DNA from: Primulina eburnea
Taxonomy: Eukaryota; Streptophyta; Magnoliopsida; Lamiales; Gesneriaceae
Length of the DNA stretch: 64,000 bases
Assembly (NCBI RefSeq): GCF_022965805.1
Contig: NC_133101.1
Coordinates: 45,898,342 to 45,962,341 of the forward strand
Reading direction: 5' to 3'
Shown here one piece after another: positions 43,097 through 55,921 of this stretch. Below the pieces are notes generated by a model. It searched no databases. It was not told the DNA's origin and saw only the letters and a list, made by a program, of their open reading frames with translations. Position numbers and translations under genes: made by a program. Position 1 is the stretch's first letter. Every line of letters starts with the position of its first letter.

Positions 43097-45850
43097 CTAG
43101 AACAACTCTGGATGCTCTGACCGCATGCGACTCTCTAGTTCCCAAGTAGCTTCTTCAGTACCTCGGCGCTGCCACTGCACTAAGACAAGAGGAATAGTCT
43201 TATTCCGCAGTACCTTATCCTTCCGGTCTAAGATCGAAACCGGTCTTTCCACAAAAGACAAATCTGGATTCAGCTGAACTTCTGTCGGATGCAAAACATG
43301 AGACTCATCCGCTACGTATCGTCTCAACAAGGACACATGAAACACATTGTGAACACTAGACAGATACGGTGGCAAAGCTAATCTGTAGGCCAAATCTCCC
43401 ACACATTCTAAGATCTCAAAAGGACCAATGAATCTCGGAGATAGCTTACCCTTGAGTCCAAATCTCAGAATCCTCCGAAAAGGTGATACCTTGAGAAACA
43501 CTTTCTCGCCTGCATCAAAATGAAGAGGTCTGCGCTTGGTGTTCGCATAACTCGCTTGTCGATCCTGAGCAGTCTTAATCCGCTGTTTGATCACAAGAAC
43601 TTTGTCCATGGCCTGCTGAATCAATTCTGGACCCTCGACCTGTCGTTCTCCGACTTCCTCCCAGAACAGAGGAGTACGACAACGTCGACCATACAATGCT
43701 TCAAACGGAGACATACCAATACTCCTATGAAATCTGTTGTTGTATGCAAACTCTATCAGTGGCAGATGATCCTGCCAAGCTGGCCCGAAATCCATCACAC
43801 AAGATCTCAACATATCCTCAAGAGTACGAATAGTCCTCTCTGACTGACCGTCAGTCTCTGGGTGATATGCAGTACTCAAACTCAAGGTAGTGCCCAAAGC
43901 TTGCTGAAAGCTGCCCCAAAATCTAGATGTAAATCGAGGATCTCTGTCACTAACGATACTCACGGGCACACCATGAAACCGTACAATCTCCTGAATGTAC
44001 AACCGTGCCATCCGATCGAAAGTGAAATCTCTGTTATACGGAAGAAAATGGGCAGACTTAGTAAGTCGATCCACTACCACCCAGATAGCATCTCTATTCC
44101 CCACAGACATAGGCAAGTGAGTCACGAAGTCCATCGTGATATGCTCCCACTTCCACTCCGGAATAGGAAGATTCTGCAACAAACCTCCAGGTCGTCGATA
44201 CTCAGCCTTCACCTGCTGACAGACTAGGCACTTGGAGACATACTGATAAACATTACGTTTCATACCTTTCCACCAAAATCGAGTCCTCAAATCCTTATAC
44301 ATCTTGTTGCTCCCTGGATGAACACTCAACTTGCTACGATGAGCCTGGGACAAAATCTCCTCCCTCAAAGTGTCATCTTCCGGTACAACAACACGACCAG
44401 ATAAGCACAAAAGACCCTCGGACTGATAGTGGAATCCAGAAGTATTATCTCCATCAGCCAACCGAGCTAATTTCTGAACCTTAGAATCAGACATCTGAGC
44501 ATCTCTAATCCGAGAATACAAAACTGGCTCGGACAAAATAGTAGCTATACGGATACTCTCTGTTCCCTTCCGATGCTTACAATTGAATCCCATCGAACAG
44601 AAATCCTGAATAATCCCAGATACAGCACAAGTCTGAAGAGCAGATAATCTCACCTTGCGACTAAGAGCATCGGCCGTGAGATTCGCAGATCCTGGATGAT
44701 ACTTGATCTCACAATCGTAATCCTTGAGTAGATCCATCCAACGACGCTGACGCATGTTCAACTCAGCCTGAGTGAACAGATACTTCAAACTCTTATGATC
44801 AGTGAAGATCTCAAATCGCTCACCATACAGATAATGGCGCCAGATTTTCAAAGCAAAAACGATCGCTGCTAATTCCAGATCATGAACAGGATAGTTTTCT
44901 TCATGAGGCTTTAACTGTCTCGACGCATAAGCAATCACATGCTCGTTCTGCATCAGAACACACCCTAGTCCCTGTAAAGAGGCATCGGTGTAAACACTGA
45001 AACCACCAGATCCAGACGGTAAAGCCAAAACAGGCGCAGATGTCAAACGTCTGCGAAGTTCCAAGAAACTCTCTTCGCACTCTGATGTCCACTCAAATGA
45101 AACATCTTTCCGAGTGAGCTGAGTGAGTGGCTTAGCAATCTGAGAGAAGTTGACAATGAAACGGCGATAATACCCAGCCAATCCCAGAAAACTGCGGATC
45201 TCGGCTACTGTCGTCGGACGCGACCAGTTCAATACCGCTTCCACCTTGCTTGGGTCAACTGAAACTCCCTTGCTAGAAATGACATGACCAAGGAATACAA
45301 CCCTGTCAATCCAAAACTCACATTTACTCAACTTCGCATAAAGCTGATTCTCGCGAAGTGTCTGTAAAATAATCCTTAAGTGTTGTACGTGTTCTTGCTG
45401 ATCATGCGAATAGATTAAGATATCATCTATAAACACCACAACAAACTTATCCAAGAAATCCCGAAATACCCGATTCATCAGGTCCATAAAAACTGCTGGT
45501 GCATTCGTCACCCCAAAAGGCATAACCAGAAACTCATAATGCCCATACCGGGTCCTGAATGCAGTCTTCGATACATCTCCCTGATGAACTCGAAGCTGAT
45601 GATAACCAGACCTTAAATCAATCTTGGAATACACAGAGGTACCTTGCAGTTGATCAAATAAATCATCAATCCGTGGCAACGGATACTTATTCTTTATCGT
45701 CGCACGATTCAACTGCCGATAATCTATGCAGAGCCGCATAGAACCATCCTTCTTTTTGACAAAAAGAACTGGTGCTCCCCACGGGGACACACTGGGTCGA
45801 ATATACCCCTTGTCAAGAAGATCCTGCAACTGCTGTTTCAATTCTTGCAT
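43097..45850 (-). CDS. pol: E Pol: RT, RNase H, integrase, chromodomain-like end
   Basis: 917 residues without a stop. RT runs from about 1 to 240 with FIDD at 140-143. RNase H has D289, E326, D351 and D394. The integrase zinc region is H504, H511, C541, C544, and the DDE triad is D574, D635 and E671. A GPFEILE segment (809-815) and a chromodomain-like end with [18 protein letters not shown] (882-905) follow. Enzymes for reverse transcription and insertion are therefore all present. The Met used as start is internal: similarity continues upstream in another frame, so pol was one polyprotein with gag-protease and is now offset by a one-base indel near 45880. Confidence 0.92.
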   Translation of the reverse strand: MQELKQQLQDLLDKGYIRPSVSPWGAPVLFVKKKDGSMRLCIDYRQLNRATIKNKYPLPRIDDLFDQLQGTSVYSKIDLRSGYHQLRVHQGDVSKTAFRTRYGHYEFLVMPFGVTNAPAVFMDLMNRVFRDFLDKFVVVFIDDILIYSHDQQEHVQHLRIILQTLRENQLYAKLSKCEFWIDRVVFLGHVISSKGVSVDPSKVEAVLNWSRPTTVAEIRSFLGLAGYYRRFIVNFSQIAKPLTQLTRKDVSFEWTSECEESFLELRRRLTSAPVLALPSGSGGFSVYTDASLQGLGCVLMQNEHVIAYASRQLKPHEENYPVHDLELAAIVFALKIWRHYLYGERFEIFTDHKSLKYLFTQAELNMRQRRWMDLLKDYDCEIKYHPGSANLTADALSRKVRLSALQTCAVSGIIQDFCSMGFNCKHRKGTESIRIATILSEPVLYSRIRDAQMSDSKVQKLARLADGDNTSGFHYQSEGLLCLSGRVVVPEDDTLREEILSQAHRSKLSVHPGSNKMYKDLRTRFWWKGMKRNVYQYVSKCLVCQQVKAEYRRPGGLLQNLPIPEWKWEHITMDFVTHLPMSVGNRDAIWVVVDRLTKSAHFLPYNRDFTFDRMARLYIQEIVRFHGVPVSIVSDRDPRFTSRFWGSFQQALGTTLSLSTAYHPETDGQSERTIRTLEDMLRSCVMDFGPAWQDHLPLIEFAYNNRFHRSIGMSPFEALYGRRCRTPLFWEEVGERQVEGPELIQQAMDKVLVIKQRIKTAQDRQASYANTKRRPLHFDAGEKVFLKVSPFRRILRFGLKGKLSPRFIGPFEILECVGDLAYRLALPPYLSSVHNVFHVSLLRRYVADESHVLHPTEVQLNPDLSFVERPVSILDRKDKVLRNKTIPLVLVQWQRRGTEEATWELESRMRSEHPELF

Positions 45851-47525
45851 CTCCGATGGAGCTAAACGATAAGGAGCTATAAAAGATTGGTGCCGTGCCT
45901 GGCACTAAATCAATGCCGAAATCCACTTCCCGAACGGGAGGAAAACCAGGAATCTCCTCGGGAAAAACATCCGGAAAATCGCAAACCACTGGAATGTCAC
46001 TGATACCGACACTAACTGCGGACGAATCAATAGCATAGATAAGGTAGCCTTCCCCGCCCAACTCTAATGCACGACAGGCTTTCAGAGCAGAAACCACGGG
46101 CATCGGGGGTCGCGCTCCCTCTCCATAGAAAAACCAACTGTCGCCCTCAACTGGACGAAACTGCACAAACTTCTGATAACAGTCCACAGTAGCTCTAAAC
46201 ACAGTCAGCACATCTATTCCCCGAATGCAATCAAAATCCTCCATCGCAAGAATCATCAAATTAGCAGTTAAAACATTACCCTCAAACTCTAGAGGACAAC
46301 CCAAAACTAGACGTTTAGCTAGCACCGAATGACCCATCGGCGTGGAAACAGATACCACAACGTCCAAAGAAGTGAAAGGTAACTTATGACGCTTAGCAAA
46401 TCTCGCAGATATGAATGAATGAGATGCACCAGTATCAATGAGAACGTAAGCAGGTAATCCACATAATAAAAACACACCTGCGATAACTCTCTCGTTCTCC
46501 TCAGCCGCCTGATCCTGGTTAAGAGCAAAGACCTGCCCTTGAGTACGCGGTCGGAGGTTAGAACCCTGAGTAGACTGTCCCTGCTGTGGCCTCTGATGAA
46601 CTGAAGCCTGAGAACCAGATCCTGATCCTCCGCCCGTCTGTGGACAATCTCTCTTCATGTGGCCCAACTCACCGCACTTGTAACAAGCACCCGCAACCTT
46701 GCGACAACGTCCCGTCGGATGATCCTTCCCGCAATGCTGACACGGGCCCTTCTTCTTCCCAAAATGGTGAACTCCTCCAGATCCAGAGGAAGAAGAAGTA
46801 GATCCAGCTTTCTTGAATGCTTGGGCGCGGGGACCCAAAGAACTAGTAGGACGAGCAGACTGCATGGCTCGACCTCTCAGCAAACTGCCCTCAGCCTGGC
46901 GACAACGATTCACAAGGCCCTCATACGATGTCGGATCATCGCAGACAACAACCCGATCATAAATCTCCTGATTGAGGCCCTGAAGAAAATGGTTATACTT
47001 GGCACTAGCATTGTCACTGACATGCGGAACATACGGAAGCAACTCAAAGAACTTCTGCTGATACTCATCAACAGACAAACTTCCCTGCTTCAGATTGATC
47101 AACTCAATCGCCTTGGTCTGCAGAAGAGCTGGCGGAAAGTAAAGCAACATGAAAGCGGCTCGGAAATCGGCCCAAAGAACTCGACCCTGTCGCTGAACTA
47201 TCGGTGCAGAGGTAGACCTCCACCACTTGCGCGCACCACCCTCCAGCAAGAAATCAAGGGTATCAATCTGCTGCTCCACCGAGCACTGAAAAGTCTTGAA
47301 GCAGCTCTCCATCCTCTCAAGCCAGTTCTCCGCAACATCCGGAGTCTCACCGCCCGAAAGAGGTTTCGGCCCCATCTGCAAGAACCGATGCATACTAAAA
47401 CTCCGAGGCTCATCACGACGGTGTTGACGACGTTCTCGATGCTCTCGACGACGCTCCCGATCGTCGTGGTCTCCCCAGCGTCCAACGCTGCCATGACTAC
47501 TAGCATCGTCGTCAAAACCAGACAT
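45813..47525 (-). CDS. gag: E Gag and protease
   Basis: 570 residues from ATG 47525, 70 bp inside the primer-binding site. A basic N-terminal region ([15 protein letters not shown]) is followed by the Gag domain (60-230; [29 protein letters not shown]), then [13 protein letters not shown] and [14 protein letters not shown] at about 275-305. The aspartic protease has IDTGASHSF near 375 and [11 protein letters not shown] near 440. The last residues, after LVPGTAPI, are out of frame with relatives; there a one-base insertion near 45880 diverts translation from RT, overlapping the pol frame by 38 bp. Confidence 0.92.
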   Translation of the reverse strand: MSGFDDDASSHGSVGRWGDHDDRERRREHRERRQHRRDEPRSFSMHRFLQMGPKPLSGGETPDVAENWLERMESCFKTFQCSVEQQIDTLDFLLEGGARKWWRSTSAPIVQRQGRVLWADFRAAFMLLYFPPALLQTKAIELINLKQGSLSVDEYQQKFFELLPYVPHVSDNASAKYNHFLQGLNQEIYDRVVVCDDPTSYEGLVNRCRQAEGSLLRGRAMQSARPTSSLGPRAQAFKKAGSTSSSSGSGGVHHFGKKKGPCQHCGKDHPTGRCRKVAGACYKCGELGHMKRDCPQTGGGSGSGSQASVHQRPQQGQSTQGSNLRPRTQGQVFALNQDQAAEENERVIAGVFLLCGLPAYVLIDTGASHSFISARFAKRHKLPFTSLDVVVSVSTPMGHSVLAKRLVLGCPLEFEGNVLTANLMILAMEDFDCIRGIDVLTVFRATVDCYQKFVQFRPVEGDSWFFYGEGARPPMPVVSALKACRALELGGEGYLIYAIDSSAVSVGISDIPVVCDFPDVFPEEIPGFPPVREVDFGIDLVPGTAPIFYSSLSFSSIGDARIETAVAGSS

Positions 47526-47595
47526 CTTTTAGCTACAAAAGTTACCAGAGATTAAACCCAAAAGAACAGTTCTAAATCCCAAAATCTTAATGCAT

Positions 47596-47607
47596 GCTCT
47601 GATACCA
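47596..47607 (-). other. Primer-binding site of E
   Basis: GCTCTGATACCA on the plus strand, four bases from the 5' LTR; initiator tRNA-Met type. Confidence 0.93.
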
Positions 47608-47611
47608 TAAA

Positions 47612-48834
47612 TGTAGTGACCCGTTCCAGAATCACCTACTAATCAGAACTTAAGCATGCAAAATTAATATTAAAACTGAATCAGGTAAAACAGCGGAAAA
47701 ACAGTAATACAACCCAATCGAATCTGTAAGTACAAAATACTTAAACAACCAGATCGAACTAAATTCCAAGAACAAATACCAATAACTACAAGTCAACCTC
47801 TGCCAGCTCCCTGTCCACTCCCTCCTGGACCGTCCAACCTGAGACCTGCCCCATCGAATAGGGTGTCCAAAACAGAGATAAACCGAGGACGTGAGCATAA
47901 AACGCTCAACACCGAAAGCATGAGTATACAAGACTATGACATGCATGTATGCAAAATGTACTGGATACCAGGATCTGGGTATATCGAAATACTGCTCAGG
48001 TAAATGACGTCAAGGTATGTAGCACTCTGCGCCGTCGCACCAGGAGGTGGCTCCCATACCAAAATAAACCTGTGGATATACCGGTGACCTGACCACCGTC
48101 GGCCAACGGGGTCCAACCATCCACAACAAACGAGGGCTGAGCACCCTCTCAACAAGCTATCTCAAAAATAGTCAGGCTCAACATGATTATGCAAATGCCG
48201 CATAATAAACCATGCATCATATGACAGATAATAATGCAACATATAAACATGCAACACATAGTAAAGCATACTCAATCCTGCTATCTCGGATAGTACTTTC
48301 GTACCTCAAATCAGTAGATCCTAGCAATCAGCCCTAGAATCAAGCCTGCGTCCGTAGTCAGCCCACTGATGCCGCTAGCTCCCAACTAGAGCACAGCTCC
48401 GCTACAAAACCAGTAGCTCCCCGCTAGTGCCTAAACCTCGGGAAAAGACTAGAAACCCATCAGAAACGACTAAAACGCTCTGGAACACTCGGAATTGGCG
48501 AGTAAAAAGTGAAGCCTCGCGCCTCTATTTATAGACAACGATCGGACGATCCGATCCACTTCGGACGATCCGAACCCTGTACACTTCGGACCTTCCAAAC
48601 CCTTATCGGACGATCCGAACCCTGCATGTCTTCCACGTGTCCAGACACCTGTCTTCGGACGATCCGAACCCTGATCGGACGATCCGAACTCTGCATGTCT
48701 TCCACGTGTCCAGCCACCTGTCTTCGGACGATCCGAACCCTCTTCAGACGATCCGAACCCGGTTCGGTCCTTCCGATCCCACCGAAATATAATTAATCCA
48801 ATAATTAACTCAAATTAGGCATCGGGATACTACA
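47612..48834 (-). repeat. 5' LTR of E
   Basis: 1223 bp; same as 41715-42957 except for about ten substitutions, mostly C/T or G/A, and one missing 20-bp palindrome unit. Holds promoter and palindrome array. Confidence 0.94.
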
Positions 48835-51535
48835 TTTACCTTTTTCCTTGATCATAACATGACATGATAACATGATATAATAACATGACGTGATAACATG
48901 ACGTGATTTCTTTCATGATCGTAACATTATCTTTTTCTTGATTGAATTCAGATCGTTAATTGTGACTTTCCTGACGTGACATGACATGACATGACGTGAC
49001 GATGGTACCATCTACATGAAACCACAGTACTGGGCGGCGGGGACATCAGCGACACAAGATCGTCAACTGAGCCTTGGCCTATTCTTGATCATAACCTCAA
49101 ATCCTGAATTCCTCATAGTCACAATTACTTCACTTTCATCAATATTTTCATGTTTTCATCACCTTATAAAATTATGCATGAATATATTTTCTTTTGAAAC
49201 CAAGCATTCACCACGTATTTTAAATGTCAATTTTAATCATAAAATTTCATGGACATTTAAAATAAATCATAAATAAATCATGAACAATTCATAAGCATTT
49301 AAAAATGCACATAATATCATAGAAACAGCATTTAGGGCACTTCCATGACCTTTACTAATTTTTAGGTGTAAAATGACCGTTTTACCCCTAATCGTGACAT
49401 TTTACGTTTCTGACTTTTTCCTTGATTTCTTGATTCTAACATGTCCCAAATAATTATTTAAGCTTCCATGAATTTTCTCATATTTTTATTTAGCTTAAAT
49501 CGAGGACTTTTTAATTTAATCTTGAAACGTGACGCATTAATGCGTTTAAATCTCGAATTAAACCAAACCTTAGCATAAAATTCCCAAATTAGAACTTTAG
49601 ACTTATAAAAATTATTTAAGCTTAAATATAAATTTTCATAATTTTATAAAGCTTAAAACTAGGCGTTTCAATTAACTCGTTAATTAGCGTTTCGTGCGGC
49701 GATTAAATTCCGGAAAAATACCAAAACTCATTATTTTGATCCCAAATTTTAAACATAACATTTTTAGTATTTAATCTACCCTTTCAAGTCATTAGCCCCA
49801 CCCGTGGACCCATGGAATCAAATTTAGCTTTTTAATTTTTGTTTTGACACCTTATCGAACGCACCGAGCCATCTCCTAATTTACCCGAGCTAGCCCGAGC
49901 CGCCTTGAGCCAAAACCTAGCCAACCCACCTAGGGACCCCACTGACCAAGCGCAGCCCAAAGAACTTGAACCTAAGTCGCTTAAACTCTGCTGGAAAATG
50001 ACCCCAAACCTGCCTGTGCTGTGCGTGTGGAGTGTTTGGTTGAACATGGACTCTTATCTAGTCTAGCCCCTTTCCAGCCGAGCCACCACCAAGCCCACCT
50101 ATCCCTAACCTTCCCTGGACCATGCCCAGACCATGCCCAGACCGACCCAAGCCCTGGACGCGAGCAGCAATCTTCCTGAGCGAGACAGCAGCCTCGTGTG
50201 CACCTTGCTGCCTTGTGCTTCCTCATGTTTTGCAAGAGCCAGCAGCCACCCAAGCCGCACCAGCCCTTGTGCACTCTCTTAGGACCCTAAGGACCTAGCC
50301 TAACCCAGCCCCCAAGCCCCTGGCCGAGCCACTTCTTCCCTAACCCAACTGTCAACCTGCGCTCCCTTAATCTCTCGGGTGGAGTCCTAGCAAGCTAGGA
50401 CTCCTCGCCAGCCTCATGTCTCGAGTCCTAGCGTGGCTAGGACTCTTCCCTGACCCAGACCATGACCCTGGCTAGCCGTGACTCCAAGCCAAGACCAATC
50501 CAGCCCCTTACCCATGAAACCCGATCACCCCAAACTCATTACAGTAAAATAGATTTACAGCTTTGTTTGCTTGCTTCTTATGTGATTTCCGTGAGTTTGA
50601 TGTGTGTGTATGTGACTTTAATTCACATAATGACTTAACTTGATCATCCCTTAATGTCATGGCAGCCCCCTAAAACATGTAAGACATGAAAATGAAAACG
50701 TTAGTTCGTAACACGTATACGTAAAGACCGAATTTTCTGGAATAAACTTCATGTTCTTCGCACATACATAAATTAAATCAATACTATGATGTGATGGACG
50801 AGAAAAGGAAGATATTGGCGTGCCTTTGCGTCGTAAACGCACGATATACCGACGGCGACGAAGAACGGAGAGAACCGAGGCTAGTTTCCCTTAAAACTCT
50901 TGAAGAACAAAGCTAATTCCCCATGGCCGAGAGATGCAGCAGCCGAGGGAGGGTTTTTGCTTTTGGTAAATATTTAGCGGCGTGAAATTCCTCTTAGTCT
51001 AGGTTTTAATCTTGTTTTAAATACTAATAACTTAATTTATTAAATAGACTTAAGGCCTATTAAGCTCCTAATTAAGCCCACTAGTGTTAAATAGGATTTA
51101 AATAAACTTATAAAAATGGTTTTCATAAAAATTGTTAGTGAATTAAATAGCCGGACTGCTCAGGAGCTCGCATTTTGGTTGAAAATCCAACACCGATAAA
51201 ATTAGTCCCGGCGTATAAAATCACCTCAAAATTCTTTGTTTTCAAAAATGTGAGAAAACCATCACCCTTATATTAAATAATTAAAAACAAATATTTAATA
51301 AAAAAATTTTCCATATTTTTCATCCATCGGTCTCCGTTCCTCGATCGCAACTCGAATAACCTTTTAAAAAATACAGTTTAATGCAACCATGCAGAAAATA
51401 TATTTTAAACATGTCAAAATGCACCACATAAATAATTCATGCAATTAAAACATTTAATTACAAAATACAAAAGAATTTAATACTTGCATGCATATGGTTC
51501 GCGTGGACTTTAAATTTTCGGGACGTTACAGACAG

Positions 51536-52609
51536 TTTCCCTTTCTTGCCAAATCTGAAAACTCCTCGGAAAGGTGAAATCTTCAAGAATACTCGGTCTC
51601 CTTCTTCAAATACCAACGGTCTACGTCGAACATTGGCATATTTGGCCTGTCTATCTTGCGCTGCCTTCATTTTCTTTCGAATTAGCTTCACTTTTTCTGT
51701 CATATCTCTGATCATATCTGGTCCAATCTCAGGAACTTCAGAGATATTATCCCAATAAAGAGGGGATCGACACTTCTTTCCGTACAACGCTTCGAATGGT
51801 GCCATTTCAATACTCGTCTGATAGCTGTTTTTGTACGAAAACTCACAAAGAGGCAATTCATCTTGCCAATTAGTGCTAAAATCAAGCACTACTGCTCTCA
51901 GAATATCCTACAGTGTCTGGATTGTCAGCTCTGACTGTCCGTCGGTCTGTGGATGATATGCGGTACTCAGATGTTACTTCGTACCAAGAGCCTGCTGTAA
52001 ACTCTGCCAGAAGTGTGAAGTAAATCGAGGATCACGGTCTGATACAATTGACTTCGGCACTCCATGTAATCTGACCGCTTCTCTGACATAGATCTCTGCC
52101 ATTTGGTCAAATCTGTACGTCATCTTGTACGGAATAAAACATGCGGATTTGGTCAATCTATCAATAATGACCCAAATCGCATCACAACCTCGGGAGGAAC
52201 GCGGTAGCTGCGTCACAAAATCCATGGAAATGTGATCCCATTTCCATTCAGGAATGGATAAACTCTGTAATAATCCTCCTGGTTTCTTTCTTACTGCTTT
52301 CACCTGCTGGCAATTTAGACATTTGGAAACAAATTCGGCAATGTCAGTCTTCATTTGTTTCCACCAGAACTGTCTTTTCAAATCATTATACATCTTTCTG
52401 CCACCAGGATGAATACTGAATTGACTGTTGTGCGCTTCTGACAATATCTGTCGTCTCAAATCTGAAACATTCGGCACAACCAGACGATTATTCGCATACA
52501 AGACGTTATCACGTACTTGATACTCCGATCGATGTCCTGTTCTGACCATCGATACTGATTTTTGTACATTCTGATCAACTTTCTGAGCTGCCTTAATTCT
52601 CATAATCAG
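51536..52609 (-). pseudogene. pol: C integrase
   Basis: 52603-51974 codes the zinc region (AHNSQFSIHPGG, CLNCQQVK) and the core up to [13 protein letters not shown], with the first two catalytic Asp. A short stretch with stops (51973-51890) contains the Glu segment. 51889-51536 continues with DFSTNWQDELPLCEFSYKNS and FEALYGKKCRSPLYW. The gene is then cut by G at 51530. A stop at about 52605 separates it from RNase H. Confidence 0.85.
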
Positions 52610-53960
52610 CTATGGTTCTACTTGCACCGTATAGAATCTCAACGGTCTATAATCTGTTTCAAATGCTAATCCAGACAAACAGCAGTCTTCTATTAAATTT
52701 GAAACACCAATCATCGATAAGGATAAAGAACATATCTTTTGACTCATTGCGTCTGCTGCTGCATTAGACTTTCCTGGATAATATTTGATTTCACAATCAA
52801 AATCTTTAAGCAAATCAAGCCATCTTCGCTGTCTCATATTCAATTCAGATTGTGAGAACAGATATTTCAAACTTTTATGATCAAAATATATCTCAAACTT
52901 CTCCCTGTAAAGGTAATGTCGCCATATCTTTAATACAAAGACAATGGCTGCCAATTCAAGGTAATGAATTGGGTAACAGGTCTCATGTGGTTTAAGCTGT
53001 CTTGAGGCATAAGCGATAACATGCCCTCGCTGCATCAGAACACATCCCAACCCTCTGTGAGAAACGTCGCAATAAACCACAAAATCACCAGTACCGGAGG
53101 GAATAGTCAACACCGGGGCACTGGTCAGTCTCTTCTTCAACTCCAGAAAACTGGTCTCACATTCTTCAGACCAAACAAATGGAGCATTTTTTTTTTTGAG
53201 TCAGCTGCGTAATTGGTTTAGCTATACTCGAGAAATATTTAATGAAACGACGGTAATATCCCGCAAAACCCATGAAACTGCGAATTTCAGGCACTGATGT
53301 CGGTCTTGGCCAAGAAATCACGGCTTCCACTTTACTGGGATCCACTGATATCCCATCTCCGGATATAATATGACCCAGAAATACTACCTGTCTCAACCAA
53401 AACTTACATTTCGACAGTTTAGCATATAATTTCTCAGCCTTTAAAATTCGCAACACAGTTCTTAAATGCTCAGCATGCTCACTCATATTATTTGAATAAA
53501 TCAAAATATCATCGATGAAGATAATCACAAAATCATCGAGATATTTCTGGAATATACGGTTCATCAATCCCATAAACACAGCTGGAGCATTCGTCAAACC
53601 AAACGGCATGACAATAAATTCATAGTGTCCATACCTGGTTCTGAATGCTGTCTTTGATATATCAGAATCTCTGACTCTCAACTGATGGTATCCAGATCTC
53701 AGATCGATCTTGGAATACACAAAAGAACCCTGCAACTGGTCAAATAAATCATCAATACGAGGCAAATGATATTTATTTTTTTATCGTTGCCTTATTCAGT
53801 CGATGCAGAGTCTCATCGAACCGTCTTTCTTTCTTACAAACAATACTGGAGCACTCCAAGGAGAAACACTCGGTCTAATGTACCCCTTGGCCAGTAAGTC
53901 TTCCAGCTGATCCTTCAATTCTTCCAATTCAATTGGTACCATTATGTACGGAGCTCTAGA
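52610..53960 (-). pseudogene. pol: C reverse transcriptase and RNase H
   Basis: RT is found in 53960-53796 ([20 protein letters not shown]) and 53765-53166 ([17 protein letters not shown], then [13 protein letters not shown]), with frame changes near 53790 and at a poly-T tract near 53190. RNase H lies in 53140-52610 with [34 protein letters not shown] and AADAMSQK. The homopolymer-associated frame slips are simple indels. All catalytic motifs are visible but no single frame spans them. Confidence 0.85.
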
Positions 53961-54769
53961 AATCGGTACTGTACCTGGCATCAATTCAATGTTGAAGTCT
54001 ATCTCTCTAACTGGAGGTAATCCTGGGATCTCATCTGGCAAGACGTCAGCAAACTCACGTACCACTGGCAAATCAGCCAATGATGGACTCGACTTCAGTA
54101 AATCTACTGAATATACAAGGAATCCCTCTGTTCCTTTCTGTAACAATCGAGTCATAGATAATACGGATACTAAAGGAATTCTCGATCTAGAACCCTTACC
54201 GTAAAATTTCCACTCTTCAGCCATATCTGGTCTGAATCTCACTATCTTGTGGAAACAATCAACTGTAGCTCTGTACTTGGTCAGCATATCAATACCGATA
54301 ATACAATCAAAATCGGACAACCCAAGTACGATGCAGTCTAATTCAATCTCATGCCCGTCATACTGTAGTACACAATGCTTATAGAATTTACAGATATCAA
54401 ACATGTCCCCAAAGGCGAAGAGACAGACACTACAGTAGCTAAAGACTCTACAGGCAATGCATGACTTAATTCAAATCTTTCAGAAATAAATGTCTGTGAA
54501 GCACCGGTATCAATTAATACATAAGCAGAGTAACCACATAAAGAACAGTTACCTGTCACAAAATCATCTGGTGCTTCCTGGGCCTGCTCCTCTGTCAAAG
54601 CGAATATTCTGGCCTGCTGTCTAGGAGGCTGGCTACCAGTTTGCCTTCTTCCTGGCCTCTGCTGTGACTGAGCTGGCGCTGGCTGGAATGTGTGGACAGC
54701 AGCTGATCGTCTCTCAGTCTGTGTTGCTGATCCCGATGACTCGGTTCCCTGAGATCTTTGGGAACCTCT
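53961..54769 (-). pseudogene. pol: C protease and RT linker
   Basis: 54598-54338 has LIDTGASQTFISERFELSHA, the aspartic protease site. 54404-53961 in another frame carries LSDFDCIIGIDMLTKYRATVDC and the linker with REFADVLPDEIPGLPP. The frame change lies at about 54400. Upstream, 54769-54599 codes the Gln/Arg-rich spacer after the zinc motif. Confidence 0.83.
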
Positions 54770-55661
54770 CTATGGACACACTTTAGCAAAGTGTCCCGGC
54801 TGTTTACAGATGTTGCAACTACCAGTCACTCCCTGGCATTGCTCAGTTGCATGTCTTCCTCCGCAAGTTTTGCAATAAACTCCAGTGTAACTCTGGCTCT
54901 GTCGGGAGCCACCGGAGCTGGAAGAACTGCTGCCATATTTCTTGAATTGCTTTCCTCTGGCTTTCAAAAATTCTTTCTTCCCTCCACTGCTGCTGCCGCT
55001 CTCAAATCTGGGAGGTTGTTGTTGTGGTCTCGGTGCTGGAGGCACAAATGAAGCCACTTTCTGTCTCATCAGACCGGCTTCTGCTCCCTTAGCTCTGTTC
55101 AGGGCGTCAGTAAAGTTATTCGGTCGCCCTGTGTTCACCAATGTGAAAATGTCTGGGTTCAAGCCATTGATGGACTGGTCGGCAGTAGCTTCCTCGCTGT
55201 CAGCCACATGTGGAGAAAATTTCAGCAAGGATGAGAACTTTGACACGTATTCTTCTATGTTCATCTGTCCCTGCCTTAGATTGGAAAACTCCACCCCCTT
55301 GTCCTTTCGGTACGGCACTGGAAAGAAACGTTGGTAGAATTCAGTTCTAAAATATATTCCAGGTAATAATCGTACCTCTATGCTCCATGGCTCTCTTTCT
55401 CGTAATCCACCAGTCCTTTGCAACATCATGTAACTGGTGTCCAATCAATTTCACTCTCCTCTCATCTGTATATTCCAAGGATTCGAACAGCATCTCAATA
55501 TCATCAAGCCAACTCTCGCACTCCACAGCGTTCTCGGTTCCTTTCAAAGTTGGCGGATGAAATGACTGAAATCGTTTCAGTAACGTTTCCATTGGAGTCG
55601 GTGTTACATCCATTGGAGGATTTGATGTACTTCCCTGTTCTGGTACTCGTCTCGGAGGCAT
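54770..55661 (-). pseudogene. gag: C Gag with double zinc motif
   Basis: Start ATG 55661 (MPPRRVPEQGSTSNPP), about 240 bp from the primer-binding site. 55661-55347 has the Gag start (FQSFHPPTLKGTENAVECESWL). After a one-base frame change near 55350, 55340-54770 gives FYQRFFPVPYRKDKGVEFSNLRQ and CKTCGGRHATEQC plus CNICKQPGHFAKVC. These closely match Gag of B, supporting a shared family. TAG follows at 54769. Confidence 0.87.
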
Positions 55662-55904
55662 ATCAGATAAACAAATAGATTAGTAACAAATACCACCATT
55701 CGGTTTCAATCCTCCTATGATCATCTTACTGCTGATCTAGAATCAGTACTGATCCATTCTCAATAAAACATATTACTATATCAAATCAGATAAAAAAGTA
55801 ATATGTATTAAAGCAGTAAGACTTGCTAGCATTCAAAAGCAGGAAAGAAAACTTCAATCTACCCCGCTCACTAGCCTCTTCTATCTCAATCTAAAGGATC
55901 TATC

Positions 55905-55916
55905 GCTCTGATACCA
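55905..55916 (-). other. Primer-binding site of C
   Basis: GCTCTGATACCA on the plus strand, five bases from the 5' LTR at 55922. Confidence 0.92.
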
Positions 55917-55921
55917 CCTGT

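Larger units (their letters stand above)
41715..48834 (-). mobile_element. Element E: nearly intact Tekay-type chromovirus
   Basis: 7.1 kb, TSD TTTAC (41710-41714 and 48835-48839). LTRs 41715-42957 and 47612-48834 (TGTAGTGACCCG...GGGATACTACA on the plus strand) differ at about ten sites plus one 20-bp repeat unit. Polypurine tract, primer-binding site, gag-protease and a full pol are all there. The only coding lesion I see is one frameshift between protease and RT. It is the youngest-looking coding element in the window, and its family may still be active. Confidence 0.95.
41153..51530 (-). repeat. Solo LTR G, Tekay-type, 3.25 kb, interrupted by element E
   Basis: The ends are TGAAACGTCCC (41153) and GGGACGTTACA (51530), with TSD GACAG at 41148-41152 and 51531-51535. 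No internal region exists, so this is a solo LTR. Net length is 562 + 2691 bp. The minus-strand start TGTAACGTCCCGAAAATTT matches L1. The conserved module is at 41520-41555. The right part (48840-51530) has only short, unconvincing open frames and Pro/Ser-rich low-complexity coding potential near 49850-50500; I see no gene. Confidence 0.88.

Noticed and set aside
46659..47555. 298-codon plus-strand frame
   Set aside because: It is the antisense shadow of the E gag gene, which has clear domains on the other strand.
42612..48796. Repetitive frames such as the 109-codon one at 42612 and the 95-codon one at 48509
   Set aside because: They translate the TTCGGACGATCCGAA array, are present in both LTRs of E, and lie on the antisense strand.
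49016..50842. Open frames in the right half of solo LTR G (86, 97, 71 codons) as host exons
   Set aside because: The region lies inside an LTR flanked by a TSD. The frames are short, overlapping and without domain signatures.
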